Assembly (NCBI RefSeq): GCF_009834515.1
Contig: NZ_CP019426.1
Span: forward strand, 1,725,501-1,789,500
Origin: Pseudomonas sp. R84
Lineage (GTDB): Bacteria; Pseudomonadota; Gammaproteobacteria; Pseudomonadales; Pseudomonadaceae
Direction: 5' to 3'
Length of the DNA stretch: 64,000 nucleotides
Shown here piece after piece: positions 46,365 through 53,836 of this stretch. Position 1 is the stretch's first letter. Each line of letters opens with the position of its first letter. The position numbers were made by a program, and so were the translations under genes. The notes below the pieces were generated by a model that saw only the letters and a list, made by a program, of their open reading frames with translations, did not search any database and was not told where the DNA came from.

Positions 46365-47588
46365 ATGAGCGACATCATTCAGAAAGACGACCAGGAAATC
46401 GGCCCCGCAGGCGAAAAACTGCAGAAAGTCCTCGCCCGTATCGGCGTCGGCTCGCGCCGTGACGTGGAGTCCTGGATCAGCCAGGGCCGGATCAAGGTCA
46501 ATGGCAAAGACGCCACCCTCGGTCTGCGCGTCGACATGCACGACGCCATCACCATTGATGGCAAGGTCATCAAGCGTGAAGAGGCGGCCGAATCGGTACG
46601 CCGCGTGATCATGTACAACAAACCCGATGGCGAGATCTGTACCCGTGACGATCCGGAAGGCCGTCCGACCGTGTTCGACAAGCTGCCGCGTCCGAAAGAA
46701 GGTCGCTGGATCAACATCGGTCGTCTCGACATCAACACCACCGGTCTGCTGATGTTCACCACCGATGGTGAGCTGGCCAACCGCCTGATGCACCCGTCCT
46801 ACGAGATGGACCGTGAATACGCCGTGCGTGTACGCGGTGAAGTCGACGACGAAATGATCGAGCGTCTGAAAGCTGGCGTGGTGCTGGAAGACGGCCCGGC
46901 GAAGTTCACCGACATCAAACAGGCACCGGGCGGCGAAGGGTTCAACCACTGGTACCACTGCGTGGTGATGGAAGGCCGTAACCGTGAGGTTCGTCGTCTG
47001 TGGGAATCGCAAGGTCTGGTGGTCAGCCGTCTGAAGCGCGTGCGTTTCGGCCCGGTGTTCCTCAACTCCGACCTGCCGATGGGCCGCTGGCGCGAAATGA
47101 GCCAGTACGAAGTCGACATCCTCAGTGCTGAAGTCGGCCTGACGCCGGTAGCGATGCCGCAACTGAACGCCAAGAGCAAAGACAAGCTTGAGCGTATGCA
47201 GCGCAAATCGTCGCGTCCGATGGGCAAGACCGAGCGCGTACGCACGTTGCGTCCGGCTGCTGGCGCGCCGACTGGCCCACGCCCGAGCCGTGAGCCGCAG
47301 ATCGAAGGCGAGCGCCCAGGTCGCAAGCCAGTTGCCGCCCGTGACGGCGAGCGCGCTCCGCGTCCGGCCAACGGTCGCACCGAGCGTGGCGAACGTGGTG
47401 CACCTGCCGGTCGTGGCACGCCTGTGGCGGATCGTCCAGCGGACACCACCAACAAGCGCCCGGCCAAGCCTGCGCCGAAGCGTCCGGGGATCAAGCTGGT
47501 TGACGGCGACAAGCCGTCGGGCAAGCGCCGTGGCGCACCGGCCGGTTCCGGTCAGCGTCCGGGTTTCGGTCGTAAAAAGCCGGAATAA
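46365..47588 (+). CDS. rluB: 23S rRNA pseudouridine-2605 synthase
   Basis: A 407-residue RsuA-family pseudouridine synthase. The ATG at 46365 has GGGAGGTG six bases upstream; the frame from 46320 lacks an SD. An S4 RNA-binding domain (KLQKVLARIGVGSRRDVESW) precedes the catalytic domain with Asp in INIGRLDINTTGLLMFTTDG. GRNREVRRLWESQGLVVSRL is also conserved. After about residue 265 is a long basic, Gly/Pro/Arg-rich tail, probably disordered and RNA-binding. Confidence 0.93.
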   Translation: MSDIIQKDDQEIGPAGEKLQKVLARIGVGSRRDVESWISQGRIKVNGKDATLGLRVDMHDAITIDGKVIKREEAAESVRRVIMYNKPDGEICTRDDPEGRPTVFDKLPRPKEGRWINIGRLDINTTGLLMFTTDGELANRLMHPSYEMDREYAVRVRGEVDDEMIERLKAGVVLEDGPAKFTDIKQAPGGEGFNHWYHCVVMEGRNREVRRLWESQGLVVSRLKRVRFGPVFLNSDLPMGRWREMSQYEVDILSAEVGLTPVAMPQLNAKSKDKLERMQRKSSRPMGKTERVRTLRPAAGAPTGPRPSREPQIEGERPGRKPVAARDGERAPRPANGRTERGERGAPAGRGTPVADRPADTTNKRPAKPAPKRPGIKLVDGDKPSGKRRGAPAGSGQRPGFGRKKPE

Positions 47589-47631
47589 GGCAGGTGTGAG
47601 CTTCTACCGGCAAGCTTCAAGCCAAAGCAGA

Positions 47632-47662
47632 AACGCCAATCTCAGGGTTGGCGTTTTTTTTC
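47632..47662 (+). terminator. Rho-independent terminator of rluB
   Basis: AACGCCAA and TTGGCGTT arms around TCTCAGGG, followed by a run of T. It begins 43 bases after the rluB stop. Confidence 0.9.
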
Positions 47663-47698
47663 GTCTGGCGAAAGAGTTGTAGTGGTTGAGAGATTGCT

Positions 47699-47764
47699 AT
47701 CGCGAGCAGGCTCACTCCTACAATTTGAAATGCGTTCCCCTGTAGGAGTGAGCCTGCTCGCGAT
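47699..47764. repeat. REP-type palindrome
   Basis: Perfect 24-base arms, 47699-47722 and 47741-47764. It lies between the convergent rluB and M29-like genes. Confidence 0.9.
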
Positions 47765-47795
47765 GACGTCGGTGGCATCAACACAAAGCTTAAAG

Positions 47796-48761
47796 TCAGA
47801 ACACAAACCGTCCATCAAACACCGGCTTGTCATCCAGCGCCAACACCCCGCCAGAAAAGATCAGATCCAGATGATGACTACCCTTGGCGCCACCACCCAA
47901 CCCAAGGTGCAAGCCACAATGCCGCTCCTCAAACCCGGCATTGCGCGCATACAGATCCTTCACACCTTCATTGGTACCAATCCCCAACTCCTCAATCCGC
48001 CGGTTCGACGGATTCGCATCCAAGTACTTGTTGAAATCATGCTCCAGCCCCGGCACCTCGGTGGCGATGCGGCTGATGGTCGAGTTCTCGATCCACAGTT
48101 CCAGCGGTGATTCCAGCACGCCGTATTTGCGCGCAAACGGGATGGTGCTGAGGAATGTGCCCTTGAACTTCACATGGCCGTTGATTTCCTCACTGTGAGT
48201 AGCGATCTCACCGGGCGCCAAGTCAAAGTTGCCGACACCGTTGATGTCAGTCCACTTCTTGATGCTGCTCAGCGGTGTTTCAAACCATGAGCCTTCATCG
48301 TCCTTGAAGCTCAGCGTGGTCGCTTGGGACATACGCTGGATCAAGTGGCTGTTCAGGCCGGCAATCCGCTGCGGCGTGACGCTGAAGGTGTCGTAGAAAT
48401 AATCGCCGTAATCCTTGAACAGCAGCGACTTTTTCCAGTTTTCTGCCATCACGCCTTGCAGCGCGCGGACGAATTCCGGGCCGTCGGGGCGCGGATTGGG
48501 CAGGGTGGAAGAGTCGTAGAAGAAAATGTACAGATCGCTGTCGGTGATAGCCGAGGTCAGCGCTGTGGTGCTTTCCAGGTCCAGGCGTCGGGCACTGAAT
48601 TGGAAGCGTGGATGATCGCCAGCCTGTTCGGCGATGGCGCCGGTCAGCGCTTGGTAATCAGCTGTGTGGCCGAGCAATACCTTCGCCGAGTCGAGGCCGG
48701 CAAGGGCAGGGTGATGTTCGAGGTAGTAAAGGAAATGCGAGATCGCGCGGGGCTTATCCAT
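47796..48761 (-). CDS. M29-like metallo-aminopeptidase family protein
   Basis: A 321-residue protein; the start at 48761 (MDKPRAISHFLYYLEHHPAL) follows GGGAGG. The C-terminal half aligns by eye with M29 (thermophilic aminopeptidase T/AmpS) motifs: a metal Glu in LAPGEIATHSEE, a second in RRIEELGIGTN, His in GLHLGLGGG, and HxD in GSHHLDLIF. It is shorter than usual M29 enzymes, mainly at the N-terminus. It lies 71 bases after a 45-codon peptide gene, with a strong hairpin between. I infer that it processes a peptide, perhaps that one. An amide-bond-forming or inactive role cannot be excluded. Confidence 0.7.
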   Translation of the reverse strand: MDKPRAISHFLYYLEHHPALAGLDSAKVLLGHTADYQALTGAIAEQAGDHPRFQFSARRLDLESTTALTSAITDSDLYIFFYDSSTLPNPRPDGPEFVRALQGVMAENWKKSLLFKDYGDYFYDTFSVTPQRIAGLNSHLIQRMSQATTLSFKDDEGSWFETPLSSIKKWTDINGVGNFDLAPGEIATHSEEINGHVKFKGTFLSTIPFARKYGVLESPLELWIENSTISRIATEVPGLEHDFNKYLDANPSNRRIEELGIGTNEGVKDLYARNAGFEERHCGLHLGLGGGAKGSHHLDLIFSGGVLALDDKPVFDGRFVF

Positions 48762-48791
48762 GAGTCCTCCCTGACTGACCGTGAAGAAAGC

Positions 48792-48822
48792 GGCAGGCAC
48801 GACCGGCCGGATCGTGCCTGCC
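48792..48822 (-). other. Intercistronic stem-loop in the peptide operon
   Basis: Perfect 11-base arms GGCAGGCACGA (48792-48802) and TCGTGCCTGCC (48812-48822) with a 9-base loop. It lies between the peptide stop and the M29-like SD and has no T run. It could stabilise the short upstream message or cause partial termination, giving more peptide than enzyme. Confidence 0.75.
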
Positions 48823-48832
48823 CGGGGATGTC

Positions 48833-48970
48833 TTACAGAGGCCACATCGCCGTGCCGAACGGAACTACCGCATCGGCTTGCATCATTTCCACTGCTGCCT
48901 CATGGGTCGGTGCTTCAAACCATTCGTCCAGTTGCAGTTCGGTATCCAAGTCTTTTTCCAGTGCTTGCAT
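48833..48970 (-). CDS. 45-residue acidic peptide, putative precursor
   Basis: A short gene with a strong SD (TAGGAGATCGACC) before the ATG at 48970. Its N-terminal two thirds are acidic (MQALEKDLDTELQLDEWFEA, then PTHEAAVEMMQA). The C-terminus turns hydrophobic and uncharged, DAVVPFGTAMWPL. There is no signal peptide and no Cys. An acidic leader with a hydrophobic tail, followed by a hairpin and a peptidase-like gene, is the layout of ribosomally made modified peptides. No known modifying enzyme is adjacent. A regulatory or structural role is possible. Confidence 0.6.
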   Translation of the reverse strand: MQALEKDLDTELQLDEWFEAPTHEAAVEMMQADAVVPFGTAMWPL

Positions 48971-49425
48971 GGTCGATCTCCTAGATGACTTTCACGGTTG
49001 TGACTGGCCGGTCGAGGTGGCCGGCAAGACGTGAAGAACCTAGTTCAGAGTTTTTTGTAATGCAAAAAATTATTCATTTAATTTTTAAATAGACTTTTTA
49101 TTCTGTTTTTCAGCGTAAGTTTTCTTATTTGAAAACAAAAAACTAAATAGCGCGTTTCATTAGCAAGCTAGCTACCGTCAATTTGCAGACGTCTGACAGA
49201 TATTTCTGAAATGGAAACTTTGCGTTACGCATTGTAAATAAATATTTACGAAAAACCCGGTAAACCTGAGTGAATCCAACCCGCCATGGCCGCTGTAAGG
49301 AAAAGCTGCCGCAGCCTGCTCCGCCGCGGGCTGGGCAGGGCTCTGGCGCGCTTGTTTCAGCGGCGTTTGCAGGGTGATATGCGCCCCATGCCTGTCGTGC
49401 AGGTGCATAACAAGAAGGAGGCGCA
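48971..49425. promoter_or_regulatory. AT-rich gap upstream of the peptide operon
   Basis: No gene that I can support. The part from 49040 to 49160 is unusually AT-rich for this chromosome, with T runs such as AGTTTTTTGTAATG, and probably holds the peptide operon promoter. Two overlapping minus-strand frames (to 49547 and 49567) have no SD and a low-complexity make-up. The part from 49280 to 49400 is GC-rich with possible stems. Confidence 0.4.
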
Positions 49426-49572
49426 ATGAACGCCGTGACTGATCTCCACCTCTCTCCGTGGGACGGTTTTTTCCTCGTCCATGCCGATGGCCTGCAAAGG
49501 CCTGACTCAATTTTTGCAGCCGCTCGAGTGTCTCGAGGCGGACACACGCAATCCCGGCAACCGACACGCTGA
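49426..49572 (+). CDS. Candidate 48-residue small ORF upstream of aroP
   Basis: The ATG at 49426 has a near-ideal SD, AAGGAGG, six bases upstream. The peptide starts MNAVTDLHLSPWDGFFLVHA and ends in a basic stretch, RVSRGG then TQSRQPTR. I recognise no family. It lies upstream of the putative aroP promoter, so it may be an independent small gene, a truncated gene or part of a long leader. It is supported only by the SD and reading frame. Confidence 0.35.
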   Translation: MNAVTDLHLSPWDGFFLVHADGLQRPDSIFAAARVSRGGHTQSRQPTR

Positions 49573-49606
49573 TCCAGCGGGGTCTGGCAGCAGGGGGTTA
49601 GCGGTG

Positions 49607-49612
49607 TACAAT
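49607..49612 (+). promoter_or_regulatory. Putative -10 element for aroP
   Basis: TACAAT matches the sigma-70 -10 consensus at five of six positions. The -35 region (about 49584-49589) is weak. It would start transcription near 49620, giving a leader of about 245 bases that contains the 20-codon Trp peptide. Confidence 0.4.
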
Positions 49613-49740
49613 GCGCCGCGTTTTAACTGTGACCCTCTGCGTAATCGCGCAAATCTCAAGGCTATCCGCCTTGTTCACTCCGTGGCGCCACAAGCGTTTC
49701 GGGTTCGATTTCGTCACAGATAAAAACAAACAGGTGACGC

Positions 49741-49803
49741 ATGACCGTTGTAAACAAGCTGAACTCCTGGTGCCTGCGCTGGGGTTTGATCGGGGCTGCC
49801 TGA
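49741..49803 (+). CDS. Putative 20-residue Trp-containing leader peptide of aroP
   Basis: An ATG at 49741 with AGGTGA just upstream opens a 20-codon frame, MTVVNKLNSWCLRWGLIGAA. It has Trp at positions 10 and 14 and ends 60 bases before aroP. GCTGC and GCAGC (near 49796 and 49821) can pair across its stop codon. Two Trp codons in a very short frame before an aromatic amino acid permease suggest translation-dependent control by tryptophan. I see no strong terminator, so control may act on translation or through Rho. Confidence 0.45.
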   Translation: MTVVNKLNSWCLRWGLIGAA

Positions 49804-49863
49804 AATCGCAACCTTGCAGCAACGTCTACTGAACACCATCAAACCTTGCGTGAGACCTTTTTC

Positions 49864-51282
49864 ATGAGTGGACAACCCTCGCAATCAGGCGAGCTGAAAC
49901 GCGGCCTGAAAAATCGCCACATTCAACTGATCGCCCTCGGTGGCGCGATCGGTACCGGATTGTTCCTCGGCTCGGCCGGGGTATTGAAATCCGCCGGCCC
50001 GTCGATGATCCTCGGCTACGCCATCTGCGGCTTCATCGCCTTCATGATCATGCGCCAGCTCGGCGAGATGATCGTTGAAGAGCCGGTGGCCGGTTCCTTC
50101 AGCCATTTCGCGCACAAGTACTGGGGCGGCTTTGCCGGGTTCCTGTCGGGCTGGAACTGCTGGATTCTGTACATTCTGGTGGGCATGTCGGAGCTGACTG
50201 CGGTCGGCAAATACATCCACTACTGGGCGCCGGATATCCCGACCTGGGTTTCTGCGGCAGCCTTCTTCGTGCTGATCAATGCGATCAACCTGGCCAACGT
50301 CAAAGTCTTCGGTGAAGCCGAATTCTGGTTCGCGATCATCAAGGTCGTGGCGATCGTCGGCATGATTGCACTCGGCAGCTACTTGCTGGTCAGCGGTAAT
50401 GGCGGCCCGCAGGCCTCGGTAAGCAACCTGTGGTCGCACGGTGGTTTCTTCCCGAACGGGGTGAGCGGTCTGGTGATGGCCATGGCGATCATCATGTTCT
50501 CCTTCGGCGGTCTGGAAATGCTCGGGTTCACCGCTGCTGAAGCCGACAAGCCGAAAACCGTGATCCCGAAAGCGATCAACCAGGTGATCTACCGGATCCT
50601 GATTTTCTACATCGGTGCACTGGTGATCCTGCTGTCGCTGACGCCATGGGACAGTCTGCTGGCAACCCTCAACGCGTCCGGCGACTCGTACAGCGGCAGC
50701 CCGTTCGTGCAAGTGTTCTCGATGCTCGGCAGCAACACCGCCGCGCACATCCTCAACTTCGTGGTCCTGACTGCTGCGTTGTCGGTGTACAACAGTGGCA
50801 CCTACTGCAACAGCCGCATGCTGCTGGGCATGGCCGAGCAGGGCGATGCGCCGAAAGGTCTGGCGAAGATCGACAAGCGTGGCGTGCCGGTGCGGTCGAT
50901 CCTGGCTTCGGCTGCTGTGACACTGGTTGCGGTGCTGCTCAACTACCTGATCCCCCAACACGCGCTGGAACTGCTGATGTCGCTGGTGGTTGCAACGCTG
51001 GTGATCAACTGGGCGATGATCAGCTTCTCGCACTTCAAGTTCCGTCAGCACATGAACAAGACCCAGCAGACGCCGCTGTTCAAGGCGCTGTGGTACCCGT
51101 ACGGCAACTACATCTGCCTGGCGTTTGTTGCGTTCATCCTTGGTGTGATGCTGCTGATCCCGGGCATTCAGATCTCGGTGTATGCGATTCCGCTGTGGGT
51201 GGTGTTCATGTGGGTTTGCTACGTGATCAAGAACAAGCGCGGTGCGCAGCAGGCCGTGCACGCGGCAGGTGCTGCCAAGTAA
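49864..51282 (+). CDS. aroP: Aromatic amino acid permease
   Basis: A 472-residue APC-family proton symporter with 12 membrane helices, importing Phe, Tyr and Trp. The start at 49864 (MSGQPSQSGELKRGLKNRHI) is family-typical. LKNRHIQLIALGGAIGTGLF is the AAT-family signature, and FSFGGLEMLGFTAAEADKPK is conserved in AroP. The SD is weak, which fits translational control from the leader. It ends at a strong terminator shared with the convergent SHMT-like gene. Confidence 0.88.
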   Translation: MSGQPSQSGELKRGLKNRHIQLIALGGAIGTGLFLGSAGVLKSAGPSMILGYAICGFIAFMIMRQLGEMIVEEPVAGSFSHFAHKYWGGFAGFLSGWNCWILYILVGMSELTAVGKYIHYWAPDIPTWVSAAAFFVLINAINLANVKVFGEAEFWFAIIKVVAIVGMIALGSYLLVSGNGGPQASVSNLWSHGGFFPNGVSGLVMAMAIIMFSFGGLEMLGFTAAEADKPKTVIPKAINQVIYRILIFYIGALVILLSLTPWDSLLATLNASGDSYSGSPFVQVFSMLGSNTAAHILNFVVLTAALSVYNSGTYCNSRMLLGMAEQGDAPKGLAKIDKRGVPVRSILASAAVTLVAVLLNYLIPQHALELLMSLVVATLVINWAMISFSHFKFRQHMNKTQQTPLFKALWYPYGNYICLAFVAFILGVMLLIPGIQISVYAIPLWVVFMWVCYVIKNKRGAQQAVHAAGAAK

Positions 51283-51300
51283 GCGCTGACGCAGAAACAC

Positions 51301-51329
51301 AAAACCCGGCCTGAGTGCCGGGTTTTTTT
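51301..51329 (+). terminator. Rho-independent terminator of aroP
   Basis: AAAACCCGGC and GCCGGGTTTT arms around CTGAGT, followed by a T run. It could also act on the minus strand for the convergent gene, using the upstream A run. Confidence 0.92.
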
Positions 51330-51350
51330 ATGGATGCAAATGTTGAAGCG

Positions 51351-52700
51351 CTATTGATAGTCGGCGAAAGGATAGTCCCTGCACAGGGTTTCGACCTCTG
51401 AGCGAAACTGCGCAAGGAGCAAGGGCTCCAGGGTGTAATCCTGTTCGCCGAGCGGCGCCACCGTGTTCAGAATCCGCACGATCAAATCGACGATCTGGCG
51501 GCTGCCGTGGACATCGACCCGGCGTTGCGCCAGAGCAGCCGTGCCGATTCGAAGCCCGCTGGTGACAAGTGCCGAACGGTGATCGTCGGGTACGCGATGT
51601 CTGTTGACGATGATCCCGCAGTGCCCCAGCGCCGCCTCCGCGATAGCTCCCGTGATGCCACCCCGCAAGCGAATCAGCACCGTATGGTTTTCACTGCAGC
51701 CGCCAACCACTTCATAATCCTTGGCCTGAAACGCTTTGGCCATTTCATCGGCCGTGCTGCGGATCTGCGCCATGCAGGCGTCGAATGCTGCGGACATTGC
51801 ATAACCCAGCGCTGCAGCCTTCGCAGCGATCATGTTGGCAGCAGGCGCGCCCTGCATTCGCGGGTAAACGGCTTGATCAAGCAGGCGACTGAAGGTGGTC
51901 CGCAAACCGGGAATCTTGGTGTTCGCATCAGCACCGCTGAGAATCACCCCGCCGCGAGGCCCGGCGAGTTGCTTGTGCGTGCAGGTGACGGTGACATGGG
52001 CGGCGTCGATCGGACTTGGATGGCGCCCGGTGGCGACCAGCCCGGCGATATGCGAAATGTCGGCGAGCAGGATGGCCCCGGCTTCATCGGCAATTTCGCG
52101 AAAGCGCTTGAAGTCCACTTCGCGCGAATAGGCGCTGGCGCCGCAGAGGATGACGCGTGGGCGATGGGCGAGTGCGAGCAGGCGCACTTTGTCGTAATCG
52201 ATCAGACCGTCTGCTGTCGTGCCGTACTGGATCGCCTTGTAGTAGGCGCCGGAAAACGCGGCGAGGCTGCCATGCGTCAGATGACCGCCGTGTTCCACCG
52301 CCATGCCCAGCAAGGTATCGCCGGGCTCAAGCAAGGCCGTGAGCACTTGGTAAACGGCGTTCGACGCTGAGTGTGGCTGCACGTTGGCGTATTGCGCGCC
52401 GAACAGTTGCCGCGCCCGGCGGATGGCCAGCGATTCGACCAGCTCGACATTTTCGCACCCAGCGCTGTGACGCTTGCCGGACATGCGTTCTGCGGTCACG
52501 TTGACCAGCACAGAGGCGGAGGCCGCCAAGGTTCGCGGCTGGACTGCGCAGGAGGAGGAGACCAGTGAAAGCGTGTGCTGTTGACGCGTGATTTCAGCGT
52601 CGAGAATTGCCGCCAGTTCGGCGTCTTCTGCGCGAAGATCCGCCAGGCCGCGTCGCAGCAAGTCAGCCTGGTTCTTGAGCGGTTCAGTAATGACGGCCAT
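51351..52700 (-). CDS. Divergent serine hydroxymethyltransferase-like PLP enzyme
   Basis: A 449-residue fold-type I PLP enzyme related to SHMT. The ATG at 52700 has GGAAGGA upstream. SHMT-like marks are NVTAERMSGKRHSAGCENVE (compare NKYAEGYPGKRYYGGCE), QPHSASNAVYQVLTALLEPG, MAVEHGGHLTHG, and the PLP-Lys motif TCTHKQLAGPRGGVI (compare TTTHKTLRGPRGG). Several positions differ from housekeeping GlyA (for example RMSGKRHSAG), so this is a paralogue. It could act on other amino acids or aldehydes, as threonine aldolases and alpha-methylserine enzymes do. It is monocistronic, with two CTGTACAGG boxes upstream. Confidence 0.8.
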   Translation of the reverse strand: MAVITEPLKNQADLLRRGLADLRAEDAELAAILDAEITRQQHTLSLVSSSCAVQPRTLAASASVLVNVTAERMSGKRHSAGCENVELVESLAIRRARQLFGAQYANVQPHSASNAVYQVLTALLEPGDTLLGMAVEHGGHLTHGSLAAFSGAYYKAIQYGTTADGLIDYDKVRLLALAHRPRVILCGASAYSREVDFKRFREIADEAGAILLADISHIAGLVATGRHPSPIDAAHVTVTCTHKQLAGPRGGVILSGADANTKIPGLRTTFSRLLDQAVYPRMQGAPAANMIAAKAAALGYAMSAAFDACMAQIRSTADEMAKAFQAKDYEVVGGCSENHTVLIRLRGGITGAIAEAALGHCGIIVNRHRVPDDHRSALVTSGLRIGTAALAQRRVDVHGSRQIVDLIVRILNTVAPLGEQDYTLEPLLLAQFRSEVETLCRDYPFADYQ

Positions 52701-52755
52701 TGCTTGATTCCTTCCCTGGTTTTGCGTGATTTGCGCATGTCCTTGCTTGCCAGAT

Positions 52756-52813
52756 CTGTACAGGCGAATCCGTGTTTTGACCGCTGTGCGTGCAAAACTA
52801 AACCCTGTACAGG
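52756..52813. promoter_or_regulatory. Two CTGTACAGG boxes upstream of the SHMT-like gene
   Basis: CTGTACAGG occurs at 52756-52764 and 52805-52813, 49 bases apart. The core CTGTACAG is a perfect palindrome. Both lie 56-113 bases upstream of the SHMT-like start codon. They could be paired operator sites; I do not know the regulator. Confidence 0.45.
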
Positions 52814-53139
52814 CCTCCCGGTTTTTCGTTCTTTCACTCTTGAGAATGCGACGCCGGATTGACGCATCATAGATTTTTCAGTGAGGAACGCCACAGAATT
52901 AATCAAAAAAATGAACATTCTTCAAAGAAAATGATTCTTTTTGTAGTCGCGTCGGGTGTAAAACAGGCATTGCCCGGAGCCGATTTTCAGGCCAAGGGTG
53001 GAAGTGGACAGGAACTGACGAGTCATTAGCGAGGCTGAAAGCCCCGCATGTTGGCGGAAGCAGCCTGTGAAAGCTGACTTTTTATACCGAGCCCAGGGAG
53101 GGAGAATGCTATGATCCTGCGCGGCACTGACAGGGATAT

Positions 53140-53208
53140 AACTGCAATTTCCTACCTCACTTGTGTATGTCCGGAATGATCATTCGGGGCGTGACATTGA
53201 TTGCAGTT
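53140..53208. promoter_or_regulatory. Nested palindromes before the HTH-transporter operon
   Basis: GAATGATCATTC (53174-53185) is a perfect palindrome. It is flanked by the inverted repeat AACTGCAAT (53140-53148) and ATTGCAGTT (53200-53208), which ends five bases before the start codon. I infer an autoregulatory operator for the HTH protein. The rest of 52814-53139 shows no gene. Confidence 0.5.
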
Positions 53209-53212
53209 AAAA

Positions 53213-53836
53213 ATGGATGATAAGCATGTGATGCACAGAAGAGAAAGATCGGAGAATCTGAAGAACAACATCAAATACCTGATAAAGAGTCGCGGGGAGA
53301 CGCAACTGTCCTTGTGCAACTCCAGTGGTTTGACCCGAACGACCATCTACAACATCCTTGAAGGCAAGGTGGTCAATGTCCAGCAGTCCACTGTGCGCAA
53401 GATTTCTGATTTCTTCGGGGTGTCTTACGAAGAAATAGAGACGATTGATTTTGAAGAGAAGGAAATCATCGAAAGCAGTATTTCGCCACAGGGGAACATG
53501 AATCCGGCGGCGGTGCCTGTCATCAAGGAAAGTATGCTGCTGCAAAGTCTGGATAAAAGAATTGGCGAGTTGGCCACTATTTATCCCCTGACTTACTATT
53601 TTGGCGCGTCCTTTAACCTGATTGGCGTACTTCTGGAAAATGAAATCAGTGGCATGAATGAACCCGGCGATCTATTGATCGTGCAGAAAGGAGCATCGAC
53701 CAGCGACAGGGAAAAGCTGGTGTATGACAAAATCACAACGAAGTTATCTATAAGCCATGAAGGCAGCTTTGATACGGATCGTGTATGCGTGATCGGAGAT
53801 GTAATCGAGGAACGATTTAATGGATTGCAGTGTTGA
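53213..53836 (+). CDS. XRE-type HTH regulator with C-terminal sensor-like domain
   Basis: A regulator of about 207 residues. The ATG at 53213 is one choice; 53231 is equally possible because no SD is clear. The HTH_XRE domain is about residues 15-75 (TQLSLCNSSGLTRTTIYNIL, ISDFFGVSYEEIE). The C-terminal part (ISGMNEPGDLLIVQKG) resembles the LexA/phage repressor C-terminal fold without its catalytic Ser-Lys pair. The transporter gene starts inside its last 17 bases, so the two are co-translated. I infer control of deazapurine uptake. Confidence 0.75.
   Translation: MDDKHVMHRRERSENLKNNIKYLIKSRGETQLSLCNSSGLTRTTIYNILEGKVVNVQQSTVRKISDFFGVSYEEIETIDFEEKEIIESSISPQGNMNPAAVPVIKESMLLQSLDKRIGELATIYPLTYYFGASFNLIGVLLENEISGMNEPGDLLIVQKGASTSDREKLVYDKITTKLSISHEGSFDTDRVCVIGDVIEERFNGLQC

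Noticed and set aside
49143..49567. Two overlapping minus-strand frames of about 130 codons
   Set aside because: No SD, overlapping each other and the better supported plus-strand small ORF, with unlikely composition.
49885..51300. 471-codon minus-strand frame opposite aroP
   Set aside because: His/Arg/Gln-rich shadow translation of a membrane protein gene.
53030..53100. Possible riboswitch (preQ1 or glycine) before the HTH-transporter operon or the SHMT-like gene
   Set aside because: Small stems exist, but I could not match the conserved core of any preQ1, THF or glycine riboswitch.
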